Assembly (NCBI GenBank): GCA_029212405.1
Contig: JARGNR010000056.1
Span: forward strand, 944-42,722
Origin: Saprospiraceae bacterium
GTDB taxonomy: Bacteria > Bacteroidota > Bacteroidia > Chitinophagales > Saprospiraceae
Direction of reading: 5' to 3'
DNA length: 41,779 bases
Position numbers and translations under genes: made by a program. The notes under the pieces are model-generated. The model saw only the letters and a program-made list of their open reading frames with translations, did not search any database and was not told the DNA's origin. Positions within the stretch are counted from its first letter, which is position 1, and each line of letters begins with the position of its first letter. Positions 9,900 to 18,632 of this stretch are shown here, one piece after another.

Positions 9900-11135
9900 C
9901 TATGCTTCTTGCTCTACAATTTTTACGATTTCTAGGACAGTATCCACCGCTTTTTGCATATCCTGTACTGTGGTCCATTCTAATTTGGAATGAATTCCGT
10001 GTTGACCTGAGAATAGATTTGGGCAGGGTAGACCTTTGTGTGATAAAACAGCACCGTCAGTACCTCCTCGAATCGAACCTACATGGGGAGAAATACCTGC
10101 ATTTTTCATCCCTTGAATCGCAATGTCTACAATATGTGAATAATTGTCAATAACATCCTTCATATTGCGATATTGCTTTCTTGATGTCAACGTATACGAG
10201 CTATTGGGGTAATTTTTTAACACCTCTTGAGCAGTGTTTTCGATGAGTTGTTCATAGTCTTTTAATTTCTCTGTTTCAAAGGACCTAATAATAAATTCAA
10301 TCGAAGCTTCTTCCAGCATTCCAGTTATTTTATTCGGATGAATGAAACCTTCTTTTCCTTCTGTAGATTCTGGACTGAGCGTGTCTTTCGGTAGATTGGC
10401 AAGAATTTCGGCAGCAATTTTACTGGCATGTTCCATTTTGCCTTTGGCGTACCCAGGGTGAGCACTTACACCCTTTATTTTAAGTATAGCAGCATTGGCG
10501 GAGAAGTTTTCGAATTCAAAGTGACCAACATCGCCACTGTCTAGGGTATAGCCAAAATCAGCTCCAATTTTCTCAATATCTACAAATTTGACACCTCTTC
10601 CAATCTCTTCATCCGTTGTAAATAAAGCACTAACTTTTCCATGTTTGATAGCTGGATTTTTGACAAGTAAATGTAATGCATCCATGATACAAGCCAGGCC
10701 AGATTTGTCATCCGCTCCAAGTAAGGTCAAGCCACTAGCCGTAATGATGTCATGTCCTTTTTTATTAACTAACTCGGGGAATTTTTCAACCGAAATAATT
10801 TGTTCTGTATCATCTGGAAGCTGGATATCTCCACCTTGATAATTTTCATGAACGATGGGTTTCACATTGGTCCCACTGCAGTCAAAAGCAGTATCAATAT
10901 GGGAGCAGAAAAAGATCGATGGAATATCTGATTTTGGGCTATTTGAAGGAAGAGAAGCGTAGATATATCCATGTTCCGTTACTTCATGTTCGATGCCCAA
11001 TTCTGACAATTCATGACTCAGTACTTTAGTCAGGTCTTTTTGTTTTTCTGTAGAAGGTACCGCCTCGGAATAAGGATTGGCTTGTGTATCTATCTGGACG
11101 TATTTTAGAAATCTATTTTTTACGGTATAATTCAT
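9900..11135 (-). CDS. pepT: Peptidase T (tripeptide aminopeptidase)
   Basis: Cytosolic M20B zinc aminopeptidase that removes the N-terminal residue of tripeptides. At 411 aa it matches the family. Visible motifs: the N-terminal RFLKYVQIDTQ, FCSHIDTAFD (His79), GADDKSGLA (Asp142), TTDEEIGRG (catalytic Glu pair 176-177), YTLDSGDVG (Asp199) and RGGTDGAVLSHKGLPCPNL followed by SGQHGIHSK with the last metal His. ATG 11135 gives the standard start MNYTV. The 154-base gap to the LON-domain gene has no clear terminator. It complements PepD, which works on dipeptides. Confidence 0.96.
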   Translation of the reverse strand: MNYTVKNRFLKYVQIDTQANPYSEAVPSTEKQKDLTKVLSHELSELGIEHEVTEHGYIYASLPSNSPKSDIPSIFFCSHIDTAFDCSGTNVKPIVHENYQGGDIQLPDDTEQIISVEKFPELVNKKGHDIITASGLTLLGADDKSGLACIMDALHLLVKNPAIKHGKVSALFTTDEEIGRGVKFVDIEKIGADFGYTLDSGDVGHFEFENFSANAAILKIKGVSAHPGYAKGKMEHASKIAAEILANLPKDTLSPESTEGKEGFIHPNKITGMLEEASIEFIIRSFETEKLKDYEQLIENTAQEVLKNYPNSSYTLTSRKQYRNMKDVIDNYSHIVDIAIQGMKNAGISPHVGSIRGGTDGAVLSHKGLPCPNLFSGQHGIHSKLEWTTVQDMQKAVDTVLEIVKIVEQEA

Positions 11136-11247
11136 TTGATTGGGTTGTATTGGGTAAATATAAGAAGATAATAAACAGGAATAATGTCGGTTTAAAAATA
11201 AGTGTAATTTATGAATTTTGAGCGCTAATAAGTAGAAGAGAATGTGT

Positions 11248-11255
11248 TACTTTTG
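11248..11255 (+). promoter_or_regulatory. Putative -7 element before the NADH dehydrogenase gene
   Basis: TACTTTTG fits TAnnTTTG. Transcription would begin near 11260, after the upstream GTG at 11244, so this element supports ATG 11319 as the true start. No well-spaced -33 TTG is seen. Confidence 0.4.
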
Positions 11256-11318
11256 TGTAGTCATCGATTACTTGAAAACTCTATTTGGAAACACTTTCAA
11301 TTCATTTTAAACGATATT

Positions 11319-12590
11319 ATGTCACTAAATATAAAAGAAACCACTAAAAAAAGAGTAGTAATTGTTGGTGCCGGGTTTGCAGGCCTTTCATTGGCTCGAA
11401 AATTGGCAAAAAGTGAATTTGAAGTTGTATTATTGGATCGATATAATTATCACCAATTTCAGCCACTTTTTTATCAGGTTGCCATGGCAGGACTCGAACC
11501 AAGTGCAATTTCTTTCCCATTAAGAAAGGTGTTTCAGAAGTCAAAGAATGTAATCATTCGAATTTGTGAATTAGAATCCATTGATACCGAAAAAAATGAA
11601 GTGCACACGTCACTTGGATCATTGCAGTATGATCATTTGGTTTTAAGTATGGGAGCAACAACCAATTTTTTTGGAAATGAAGAATTGGAAAAGAATGCCT
11701 TGACGATGAAGTCAACGGAGGATGCATTATATCTGAGAAATAAGATTTTACTAGATTATGAATCGGCTTTATTGACGGCGGATTATGATAAAAGACAAGG
11801 GTATATTGATATTGTGATTGTTGGTGGAGGGGCAACAGGTGTTGAATTGGCAGGAGCCTTGGCAGAAATGAGAAACTTTATTCTACCCAAAGATTACAAA
11901 GAGTTAGACAATTCGGAAGTGGACATTTATCTCATTCAAAGTGGAGAGAAATTGCTGCAAGGAATGTCTGAAAAATCAAGTCGAAAAGCATTAGAGTTTT
12001 TACAAAAAATCGGAGTAGAGGTTCTTTTAAATACACGAGTAACTTCTGTTGATGGGGAATATGTGAAGACCAATACAGATAAAAGCATTCGGGCTAAAAA
12101 AGTAATATGGGCAGCTGGGATAACCTGTAGAACAATTGAAGGATTGCGGTCGGATTGTTATTGTAGAGGAAATAGAATCGCTGTAGATCGATCTCATTTA
12201 ATCAAAGGATATAAAAATGTGTATGCCTTAGGCGATTTAGCATTTATGGAAGAGGAAAAGTATCCAAATGGACATCCTCAAGTTGCCCAAGTGGCGATTC
12301 AACAAGCCAGAAATTTAGCCAAAATACTGAAAGGCAAATCGGAGAGTCCTTTTTCATACAAAGACTTGGGTTCTATGGCCACCATTGGTAGAAATAAAGC
12401 TGTAGTGGATCTACCTTCTTTTTCATTTACAGGGTTTTTCGCCTGGATCATGTGGTTGATCGTCCATCTTGCCTCATTAATTGGAGTTCGAAACCGATTT
12501 TTAGTCTTATTTAATTGGATGTGGAATTATGTCACGTATGATCAAAGTTTGCGCTTGATCATTCGAACAAAAAATAGAAAAGCCCCTTAA
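11319..12590 (+). CDS. Type II NADH dehydrogenase-like FAD oxidoreductase
   Basis: Single-subunit NADH:quinone oxidoreductase (NDH-2) family, which passes electrons from NADH to quinone without pumping protons. Two Rossmann dinucleotide sites are clear: VVIVGAGFAGLSLARKL (about 13-29) for FAD and VIVGGGATGVELAGALAEM (about 164-182) for NADH. The family stretch FQPLFYQVAMAGLEPSAISFP follows the first site, and YALGDLAFM is the C-terminal FAD contact. The last about 50 residues are hydrophobic/amphipathic (GFFAWIMWLIVHLASLIGV), fitting monotopic membrane binding. 423 aa from ATG 11319; a longer frame from GTG 11244 is rejected because the extension lacks family features and precedes the likely promoter. 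Ends convergent with the YceI gene. Confidence 0.9.
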   Translation: MSLNIKETTKKRVVIVGAGFAGLSLARKLAKSEFEVVLLDRYNYHQFQPLFYQVAMAGLEPSAISFPLRKVFQKSKNVIIRICELESIDTEKNEVHTSLGSLQYDHLVLSMGATTNFFGNEELEKNALTMKSTEDALYLRNKILLDYESALLTADYDKRQGYIDIVIVGGGATGVELAGALAEMRNFILPKDYKELDNSEVDIYLIQSGEKLLQGMSEKSSRKALEFLQKIGVEVLLNTRVTSVDGEYVKTNTDKSIRAKKVIWAAGITCRTIEGLRSDCYCRGNRIAVDRSHLIKGYKNVYALGDLAFMEEEKYPNGHPQVAQVAIQQARNLAKILKGKSESPFSYKDLGSMATIGRNKAVVDLPSFSFTGFFAWIMWLIVHLASLIGVRNRFLVLFNWMWNYVTYDQSLRLIIRTKNRKAP

Positions 12591-12607
12591 TTTGACTTAA
12601 GAGGCTT
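12567..12607 (-). terminator. Intrinsic terminator for the YceI gene, overlapping the ndh-like stop
   Basis: Arms 12580-12590 (AAGCCCCTTAA) and 12597-12607 (TTAAGAGGCTT) pair with one mismatch around a six-base loop. On the minus strand the stem is followed by a T-rich run (complement of 12567-12579). The left arm contains the last codons and TAA stop of the convergent oxidoreductase gene. Confidence 0.7.
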
Positions 12608-12630
12608 CCAACTTTTGGGTTGTAAATGAA

Positions 12631-13215
12631 TTAGTATTTTAAATCCAATACCAATTCAAAATCATCATAAATTGTTTTGTCGCCAAGGTTATCAAAAAAT
12701 GACCCTGAACCATATCTTACGTCAAAATCAGTTCTATCGATTGTTACATTTGCAGTTGCTCCCATCTCTCCTACATTAGCTGAGAATGAGATGGCTTTAG
12801 TTATACCTTTTATAGTTATATCCGCCATGATGTCATAATTTCCAGCTTCTTTACCCGCTTTTACTGAAGTGATTTTCAAGTTAGCTGTAGGGTGGTTTGC
12901 CACACCAAAAAAGTCATCTGACTTTAAATGGCCTTCAAGTTTTTTAGCTCCACCTTCGCCTAAATCTGTACAAACGATGCTAGTCATGTCTATAGTGAAA
13001 TCTCCACCTACTAAGGCACCTCCTTCAAAATCTAAACTACCAGATTTGATTCCTATCGTTCCCGTATGTTGTCCAGTAACTTTCTTTCCTGTCCAAGTTA
13101 TTGTACTTACATCTGTTTTTACTGTTTTAGTATCAGCGTCAATTACAGGATTAGTAGAGTTGGCAGTTAAAGAGAATGCAGTCAACATGAATGCTGCGAA
13201 AATAAATTGTTTCAT
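12631..13215 (-). CDS. YceI-family periplasmic lipid-binding protein
   Basis: Secreted lipocalin-like beta-barrel of the YceI family, which binds isoprenoid-type lipids in characterised members. A signal peptide (MKQFIFAAFMLTAFSLTANS) is followed by the family opening: TKTVKTDVSTITWTGKKVTG, then HTGTIGIKSGSLDFE, GGDFTIDMTSI and KLEGHLKSDDFFGVANHPTA. The C-terminus IYDDFELVLDLKY is typical. 194 aa, standard length. ATG 13215 is 52 bases after a well-formed Bacteroidota promoter (13267-13298). Single gene with its own terminator. Which lipid it binds cannot be read from the sequence. Confidence 0.93.
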   Translation of the reverse strand: MKQFIFAAFMLTAFSLTANSTNPVIDADTKTVKTDVSTITWTGKKVTGQHTGTIGIKSGSLDFEGGALVGGDFTIDMTSIVCTDLGEGGAKKLEGHLKSDDFFGVANHPTANLKITSVKAGKEAGNYDIMADITIKGITKAISFSANVGEMGATANVTIDRTDFDVRYGSGSFFDNLGDKTIYDDFELVLDLKY

Positions 13216-13266
13216 ATGTGTTTAATTTTTACGTTTTAAAATTTGTTGTAACAAATAAAGAGACAG

Positions 13267-13298
13267 CAAATGTATTAAATTGTTCAATACGAGGCCAA
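13267..13298 (-). promoter_or_regulatory. Bacteroidota-type promoter of the YceI gene
   Basis: On the minus strand a TTG (complement of 13296-13298) is followed after 21 bases by TACATTTG (complement of 13267-13274), matching TTG-N19-21-TAnnTTTG. The start codon lies 52 bases further on. Confidence 0.6.
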
Positions 13299-13503
13299 AA
13301 AAGTTGAAATTTTAAGAAATCACTTTTATTAGTGTTAAAAAATCTAAAATTATTTCAATAGAATCTGAGATAACCCTTGAATTGTATGTTTAAGATTACT
13401 TTAATATTTATCTTGCAACTTAGGAGTGTATTAAAATAGTTGATACAAACTATAAGACACAGACAAAATGAGTCGTTATTAATAAGAACTAAAAAACACT
13501 AAA

Positions 13504-15291
13504 TTGAGAATTTTACTCTCGTTAGTATTCGTTTTTGGAATCATTCTAGGGGGGAATGGACAAACGGAAGTGGATACAACACAGCAAGAACAACCCAGCA
13601 TTATTCAAATTGATTTAGAAGACAAGAATCTATCAATTAATGATATTGAGATCGATCAAAACAATCGCTTAATCGTTGCTACGGATAAAATGTTGCTTAC
13701 GATTAGTTCGATCGGTAATGAAAACGAACAGTATCTTAATTATCTTCAAGATACTTATTTGTCATGTGCCACAACAGACAACAAGAACAATATCTATGCT
13801 GCGGGTAAAAATCATTTGTATTTGGTCAATTCAAGTCAGAAAGTGACCATTTCAGATCCAGAAGTAAAGATCAAAGACCTGGCCTATGAGCGAGGTAAAT
13901 TATGGTTGGCTACCAATAAAGGGTTGTATGTTTACATTTTGTCGAGTGGAAATTGGAAAGAGTATAATACTTCTAATAGTAAGCTAAAATCGAATGGTGT
14001 AAACTTCGTGCAAGTAGACGGTGCAGGCATTATTTGGGTAGGTACAGAAAAAGGGTACGTGAAAATTGATGTGGATAAATGGGAGTCAGAAGACAAAAAA
14101 TTCAATGTAGTTTCTTCTCAGCATAACAAGGAAGGACAATGGATGGTAGCCACAAATGATATGTGGTTGATTGATCCGTTCAACAGAAAATATGTAGTTG
14201 GACTAGATAGAAATTTGTATCAAGGAGTTATCAATGACTTTGTAATTGATTCAAAAGGACGGATTTATATGGCGTCAGATATATTGGTCCGATACAACCC
14301 TTACAAAGAAGAAATAGAGAAATATGGTGAAGATTTAGGATTGCTTACTCAGAAATGTTTGAGTTTAGCCTGTGATAAGAATAATAACATATGGATCGGA
14401 ACTGCAGATGCAGGATTGTTTAGAATTTTATTTGATGATATTGCAAGAGAACAATTGACATCGTCCATAATTTTAGAAAGAGCGATTAGTTGTAATAACA
14501 AATCAGACGGTGTTTTAAAGGTAACTGCGGGAGGAGGAACAAAACCTTATAAATATAAATGGAGCAGTCCTAGATTAAGAGGCCCAAGACCGAATCGAGT
14601 AGGGCCGGGTTCTTATGCAGTTACGGTTTCTGATAAATTTGGTTCGCAATATATTTCAGAGGTGACCTTATTCGAACCAGATCCAATAGAAATAAGCTTG
14701 GTAGAAACCAAAAGAATAACAGGGTTTAGGAAGAAAGATGGAATGGCTGTTGTTTCAGCAAAGGGAGGTACTGGAAAATTGACTTATTCATGGTCGAATG
14801 GAAGTACAGGCGAAGTACTCGATAATGTAGGTCCAGGAAAATACCGTTTGAAGGTAGTAGACGAAAATAATTGCCTTGCTCAGATGGAGGTAGAAGTCAA
14901 AAAAGAGAAGTATATCCCTGAGTTGGATATTACAAAAGTAGGAGTTGGTCAAACACTCAGGATAAATGAACTAAGTTTTGAAGCGGATAGTACTATTTTG
15001 AATCCAGAAAGTTTTGAGATTTTAGATGAAGTGTATGAATTTTTATCATTGCATGAAAAGGTAGTAGTGGAAATAGGAGGACATACCAATACGATTCCAC
15101 CTCATGAATATTGTGACAAACTGTCTACCTCAAGAGCAAAAAGTGTAGCGGAATATATTACAGCACGAGGAATTAATCCTAGTCGTATAAGTTATAAAGG
15201 CTATGGAAAGAGACAACCTTTGACCGAATCTCGTTCTGCTTCTGCACGGAAGAAAAATCAGCGGGTTGAAGTCAAAATATTATCTCTTTGA
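13504..15291 (+). CDS. OmpA-family envelope protein with propeller and SprB-like segments
   Basis: A 595-aa envelope protein in three parts after a signal peptide (MRILLSLVFVFGIILGG): residues about 25-320 carry propeller-type motifs (KLWLATNKGLYVY, IIWVGTEKGYVKI, NIWIGTADAGLFRI) like two-component-regulator propellers; about 325-460 hold two SprB-like repeats (GGGTKPYKYKWS and GGTGKLTYSWSNGSTGE, each followed by VGPGxY); about 480-595 form an OmpA/MotB peptidoglycan-binding domain (LSFEADSTIL, GGHTNT, LSTSRAKSVAEYI, SYKGYGKRQP). The start is TTG: an in-frame stop lies at 13483-13485 and the next Met is well beyond the signal peptide. A sensory or anchoring role at the wall is inference. It is convergent with the YciO-like gene. 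Confidence 0.85.
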   Translation: MRILLSLVFVFGIILGGNGQTEVDTTQQEQPSIIQIDLEDKNLSINDIEIDQNNRLIVATDKMLLTISSIGNENEQYLNYLQDTYLSCATTDNKNNIYAAGKNHLYLVNSSQKVTISDPEVKIKDLAYERGKLWLATNKGLYVYILSSGNWKEYNTSNSKLKSNGVNFVQVDGAGIIWVGTEKGYVKIDVDKWESEDKKFNVVSSQHNKEGQWMVATNDMWLIDPFNRKYVVGLDRNLYQGVINDFVIDSKGRIYMASDILVRYNPYKEEIEKYGEDLGLLTQKCLSLACDKNNNIWIGTADAGLFRILFDDIAREQLTSSIILERAISCNNKSDGVLKVTAGGGTKPYKYKWSSPRLRGPRPNRVGPGSYAVTVSDKFGSQYISEVTLFEPDPIEISLVETKRITGFRKKDGMAVVSAKGGTGKLTYSWSNGSTGEVLDNVGPGKYRLKVVDENNCLAQMEVEVKKEKYIPELDITKVGVGQTLRINELSFEADSTILNPESFEILDEVYEFLSLHEKVVVEIGGHTNTIPPHEYCDKLSTSRAKSVAEYITARGINPSRISYKGYGKRQPLTESRSASARKKNQRVEVKILSL

Positions 15292-15295
15292 TAAG

Positions 15296-15327
15296 AAAAA
15301 AATGAAGTTGGACCTTAATCCACTTCA
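15296..15327 (-). terminator. Intrinsic terminator overlapping the end of the YciO-like gene
   Basis: Arms 15303-15312 and 15319-15327 pair with one bulged base (TGAAGTTGGA against TCCACTTCA). On the minus strand the stem is followed by seven Ts (complement of 15296-15302). The stop codon of the minus-strand gene at 15315 lies in the loop. Confidence 0.65.
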
Positions 15328-15926
15328 CCTAAGCCTTGTCGAATAATATCTATCTCACCATCGGTGCAGTCTAAGACAGTTGATCCTTCTTCTTCTCCTA
15401 GACCGCCATCCAAGAGGTAGTCAATTTTATATTCAAAAGTTTCTTCAATAGTATCGGGATTGGTGTAATACTTCAATCCGCCTTCATGATTTAGAGAAGT
15501 GCAAATAATAGGAGCATCTAGGTGACTCAATAACTCCAAAACAATTTTATTATCAGGAATTCGAATACCAATTTCTTTTTTATTGTTCTTAAAGTACTTG
15601 GTTACAAAATTATTTGCATTCAATATAAATGTATACGGTCCGGGAAGATACCGTTTCATTGTTTTGAAAATATGGTTTGAATAAGGGAGTGTATAATCTG
15701 CTACAGTTTTTATGTCTTTGCAGATCAATGATAGTTTTGCTTGTTTTTCTTTTTTGCCTGTGACTTTAATAATTCGTTCAATACTATCTTTCCTTGTCAT
15801 AAGACATCCCATGGCATATACAGTATCGGTTGGGAATATAACTACGGCTCCGTCTTTCATTTTTTGAGCAACCATTGCCAAATCTCTAGAGTCTGGATTG
15901 TGTGGCCTTAATATTAGTCTTTGCAT
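15315..15926 (-). CDS. YciO/YrdC-family protein (threonylcarbamoyl-AMP synthase-like)
   Basis: A 203-aa YrdC-fold protein. The core motif VVIFPTDTVYAMGC and the later RIPDNKIVLELLS, ICTSLNHEG and PGPYTFIL place it in the SUA5/YrdC/YciO superfamily, whose TsaC/Sua5 members make threonylcarbamoyl-AMP for the t6A modification of tRNA. The N-terminal pattern RPHNPDSRD and the segment LICKDIKTVADYTL resemble E. coli YciO more than TsaC, so full TsaC activity should not be taken for granted. The Sua5 C-terminal domain is absent. ATG 15926 starts at the family N-terminus (MQRLILRPHNP). Convergent with the OmpA-type gene; divergent from priA across 157 bases. Confidence 0.88.
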   Translation of the reverse strand: MQRLILRPHNPDSRDLAMVAQKMKDGAVVIFPTDTVYAMGCLMTRKDSIERIIKVTGKKEKQAKLSLICKDIKTVADYTLPYSNHIFKTMKRYLPGPYTFILNANNFVTKYFKNNKKEIGIRIPDNKIVLELLSHLDAPIICTSLNHEGGLKYYTNPDTIEETFEYKIDYLLDGGLGEEEGSTVLDCTDGEIDIIRQGLGEVD

Positions 15927-16059
15927 ATTTGTATTCTATTCGGATATTTTAATAAAGCAAGTTTAAGAGGAAAATTGATAGCATCCTAATTATACTATGA
16001 TATTATTGTGTCTTAAAATATTAAGATTTCAACAAATCTTTTTGCCTATGATATTTGTT

Positions 16060-16067
16060 TAAATTTG
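16060..16067 (+). promoter_or_regulatory. Putative -7 element of the priA promoter
   Basis: TAAATTTG matches TAnnTTTG, 16 bases before the priA ATG. A TTTG at 16041-16044 is a candidate -33 element with slightly short spacing (15 bases). Confidence 0.4.
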
Positions 16068-16083
16068 GTGCTTACTTTTTTCT

Positions 16084-18540
16084 ATGGATAAAAACGAGAA
16101 TATAAATTTTGTTAGTGTAATCTTGCCTTTGGCGATACCCAAAACCTATACCTATGTGGTTCCCCAACATTTAAAAAAGGAGGTTGAATTTGGTCGTCGT
16201 GTTGAAGTACCCTTGAGAAATAAGTTGTATTCGGGATTGATAATTGAATTATTAGAAGATGTTCAGTTGGAATACAAAACAAAAGAGATTTTGTCTGTCA
16301 TCGATGACGAGCCTATTATTCATGTATACCAATATGAATTTTGGAAATGGATGGCAGATTATTATAGTTGTACTATTGGCGAAGTGATGCATGTTGCCCT
16401 TCCTGGAGGCCTACGTTTAGGAAGTGAGACGAAATTATTGATTCATGATGATTTCAATGATGATTTTTCTGATTTGACGGACAATGAATACATTATTGCC
16501 GAAGCACTTACCTTGCAAAATGTATTGACAATTGAAGAAGTCAAGGATATATTAAATAGAAAAACGGTTTATCCATTGATTCGATCTCTATTAGATAAGA
16601 GAGTAGTCAAAGTAAAAGAAGAACTTGTTATAAAGTATAAGCCTAAGAAAATTGGTTTTATTCGGTTGGCATCTCCCTATGATGTTGACAAAGAACAATT
16701 GGCTAGTGCTTTTGAAAAAGTGAAACGTTCAGACCATCAGACCAATGCTCTTCTTGCCTATGTAAGTTTATCAAGAGGTTCATCAGAAGTGCCTAGATCT
16801 GCTGTATACGAAATGAGTGGAGCTTCTATAGGTGCGTTAAGAGCCTTAGAGAAAAAGGGGATTGTAGAATTGTTTGAAAAAGATGTCAGTCGACTCATTT
16901 ACGAAGCTTCAGATGGAGAATTACCCGACCTTTCAGATGAACAGGTAAGAGCATTGCAAGAGATTAGATCTCATTTTGATGAACAAAAAATAGTCTTATT
17001 ACATGGGGTGACAGGAAGTGGCAAAACTCGTGTTTACATGGAGCTGATTAAAGAAGCCATACATAAAGGAAAACAAGTCTTGTATTTATTGCCTGAAATC
17101 GCATTAACTACACAGATTGTAGCTCGATTGAAACATATTTTTGGGGAGGATGTAGGCGTGTTCCATAGTAGAATGAATAACCATGAGCGTGTCGAATTAT
17201 GGAAAGATGTGATTATCGGTAAAAAGGTCATTTTAGGGGCTAGATCCAGTTTGTTTTTACCCTTTCCTAATCTGGATTTGATTATTGTGGATGAGGAACA
17301 TGATCCGTCTTACAAACAAGCTGATCCTAATCCAAGGTACAATGCTCGAGATGCTGCAGTTTATTTAACACAAAAACTAGGGGCTAAAATTATTTTAGGA
17401 TCAGCCACTCCAAGTCTGGAAAGTTATTTAAATACGCAGGAAAATAAGTACGCACTCGTTGAAATGATGGAACGTCATGGTGGGGTTTCGATGCCAGAAA
17501 TTGAAATTGTGGATATAGGTCGTGCAAGAAAAAGTGGGAAGATCAATGGTTTTTTTACGCAACATCTCATTGATGCAATTAAGGATGCCTTAATCAAAAA
17601 AGAACAAATACTTTTGTTTCAAAATAGAAGAGGGTATGCTCCATCGTTGCAATGTCAAGTTTGTGGTTGGAAAGGAGAGTGCAAAAATTGTGATATTGCA
17701 TTGACCTATCATAAATTTTTTGACGAATTGCGGTGTCACATTTGTGGATTCAGAAACAAAAATCCACATGAATGTCCTGCTTGTGGAAATGATGAATTGC
17801 ATGAAGTGGGATTTGGTACGGAAAAGATTGAAGATGAGATTCAAAAAATCTTTCCGGAGGCAAAGATCAAGCGGATGGATTATGATACAGTTCGGACTAA
17901 AAATTCTTATGAGAAGATCCTGGAAGATTTTGGCAGTAGGGAAATAGATATTTTAGTGGGAACCCAAATGATAACAAAGGGATTAGATTTTGACAATATT
18001 GCAATAGTAGGTGTGATTAATGCAGATTCGACACTGATGTTTTCTGATTTTAGAGCTGGAGAGCGAGCATATCAATTGCTTACTCAAGTAGCGGGAAGAG
18101 CGGGACGACGGAAAAAGAGGGGAAGAGTTCTCATTCAAACGTACAATCCCACCCATCCAGTCATTCAGGAGATAATCAGTAGCAATTACATAAAACTATT
18201 CAGACGAGAATCGCAGGAAAGAAAACGTTTTGTATATCCACCTTACTTTAGAATGATTAACATACAATTGAAGCATAAAAAACCAAGAGTGGTGCAAGAT
18301 GCTGCGCGTTATATGGCAATGCAGTTAACATCAGTATTGGGAAATAGGGTAGTGGGTCCTGCGGAACCAGGCATTGCACGGGTGAAAGGATATTACCGAC
18401 AGAATATCACGGTAAAAGTAGAGAAGAAGGCGCATTCCATTAAAGTAGCCAAAAGACAAATTTTACATCAAAAATCAGTATTGAAGACCTCAGATGGGTA
18501 CAAATCAGTCGGAGTAAAAATCGATGTTGATCCCTATTGA
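16084..18540 (+). CDS. priA: Primosomal protein N', replication restart helicase
   Basis: 3'-to-5' DNA helicase that recognises stalled or repaired forks and reloads the replicative helicase. 818 aa with the usual order: N-terminal fork-binding domain (VILPLAIPKTYTYVVP), Walker A GVTGSGKT (308-315), LLPEIALTTQ, DEEHD (about 403-407), GSATPSLES, then eight zinc-binding cysteines between about 524 and 567 (CQVCGWKGECKNC, CHICG, CPACG), and helicase motifs GTQMITKGLDF and QVAGRAGR. All key residues are present. ATG 16084 is preceded by a promoter-like element. Single gene; gpsA follows 92 bases on behind its own promoter element. Confidence 0.97.
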   Translation: MDKNENINFVSVILPLAIPKTYTYVVPQHLKKEVEFGRRVEVPLRNKLYSGLIIELLEDVQLEYKTKEILSVIDDEPIIHVYQYEFWKWMADYYSCTIGEVMHVALPGGLRLGSETKLLIHDDFNDDFSDLTDNEYIIAEALTLQNVLTIEEVKDILNRKTVYPLIRSLLDKRVVKVKEELVIKYKPKKIGFIRLASPYDVDKEQLASAFEKVKRSDHQTNALLAYVSLSRGSSEVPRSAVYEMSGASIGALRALEKKGIVELFEKDVSRLIYEASDGELPDLSDEQVRALQEIRSHFDEQKIVLLHGVTGSGKTRVYMELIKEAIHKGKQVLYLLPEIALTTQIVARLKHIFGEDVGVFHSRMNNHERVELWKDVIIGKKVILGARSSLFLPFPNLDLIIVDEEHDPSYKQADPNPRYNARDAAVYLTQKLGAKIILGSATPSLESYLNTQENKYALVEMMERHGGVSMPEIEIVDIGRARKSGKINGFFTQHLIDAIKDALIKKEQILLFQNRRGYAPSLQCQVCGWKGECKNCDIALTYHKFFDELRCHICGFRNKNPHECPACGNDELHEVGFGTEKIEDEIQKIFPEAKIKRMDYDTVRTKNSYEKILEDFGSREIDILVGTQMITKGLDFDNIAIVGVINADSTLMFSDFRAGERAYQLLTQVAGRAGRRKKRGRVLIQTYNPTHPVIQEIISSNYIKLFRRESQERKRFVYPPYFRMINIQLKHKKPRVVQDAARYMAMQLTSVLGNRVVGPAEPGIARVKGYYRQNITVKVEKKAHSIKVAKRQILHQKSVLKTSDGYKSVGVKIDVDPY

Positions 18541-18615
18541 CGGACTGAAATCAATATATTACCACCTTAAAGCAATATTATCCGAATGAATTTTCTAAAC
18601 TCAGAGTTAAATAAT

Positions 18616-18623
18616 TAATTTTG
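18616..18623 (+). promoter_or_regulatory. Putative -7 element of the gpsA-trHb-pgpA operon
   Basis: TAATTTTG is a perfect TAnnTTTG match only nine bases before the gpsA ATG at 18633, which implies a very short or nearly absent 5' leader. No TTG at the expected -33 distance is apparent. Confidence 0.45.
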
Positions 18624-18632
18624 TATTGAATT

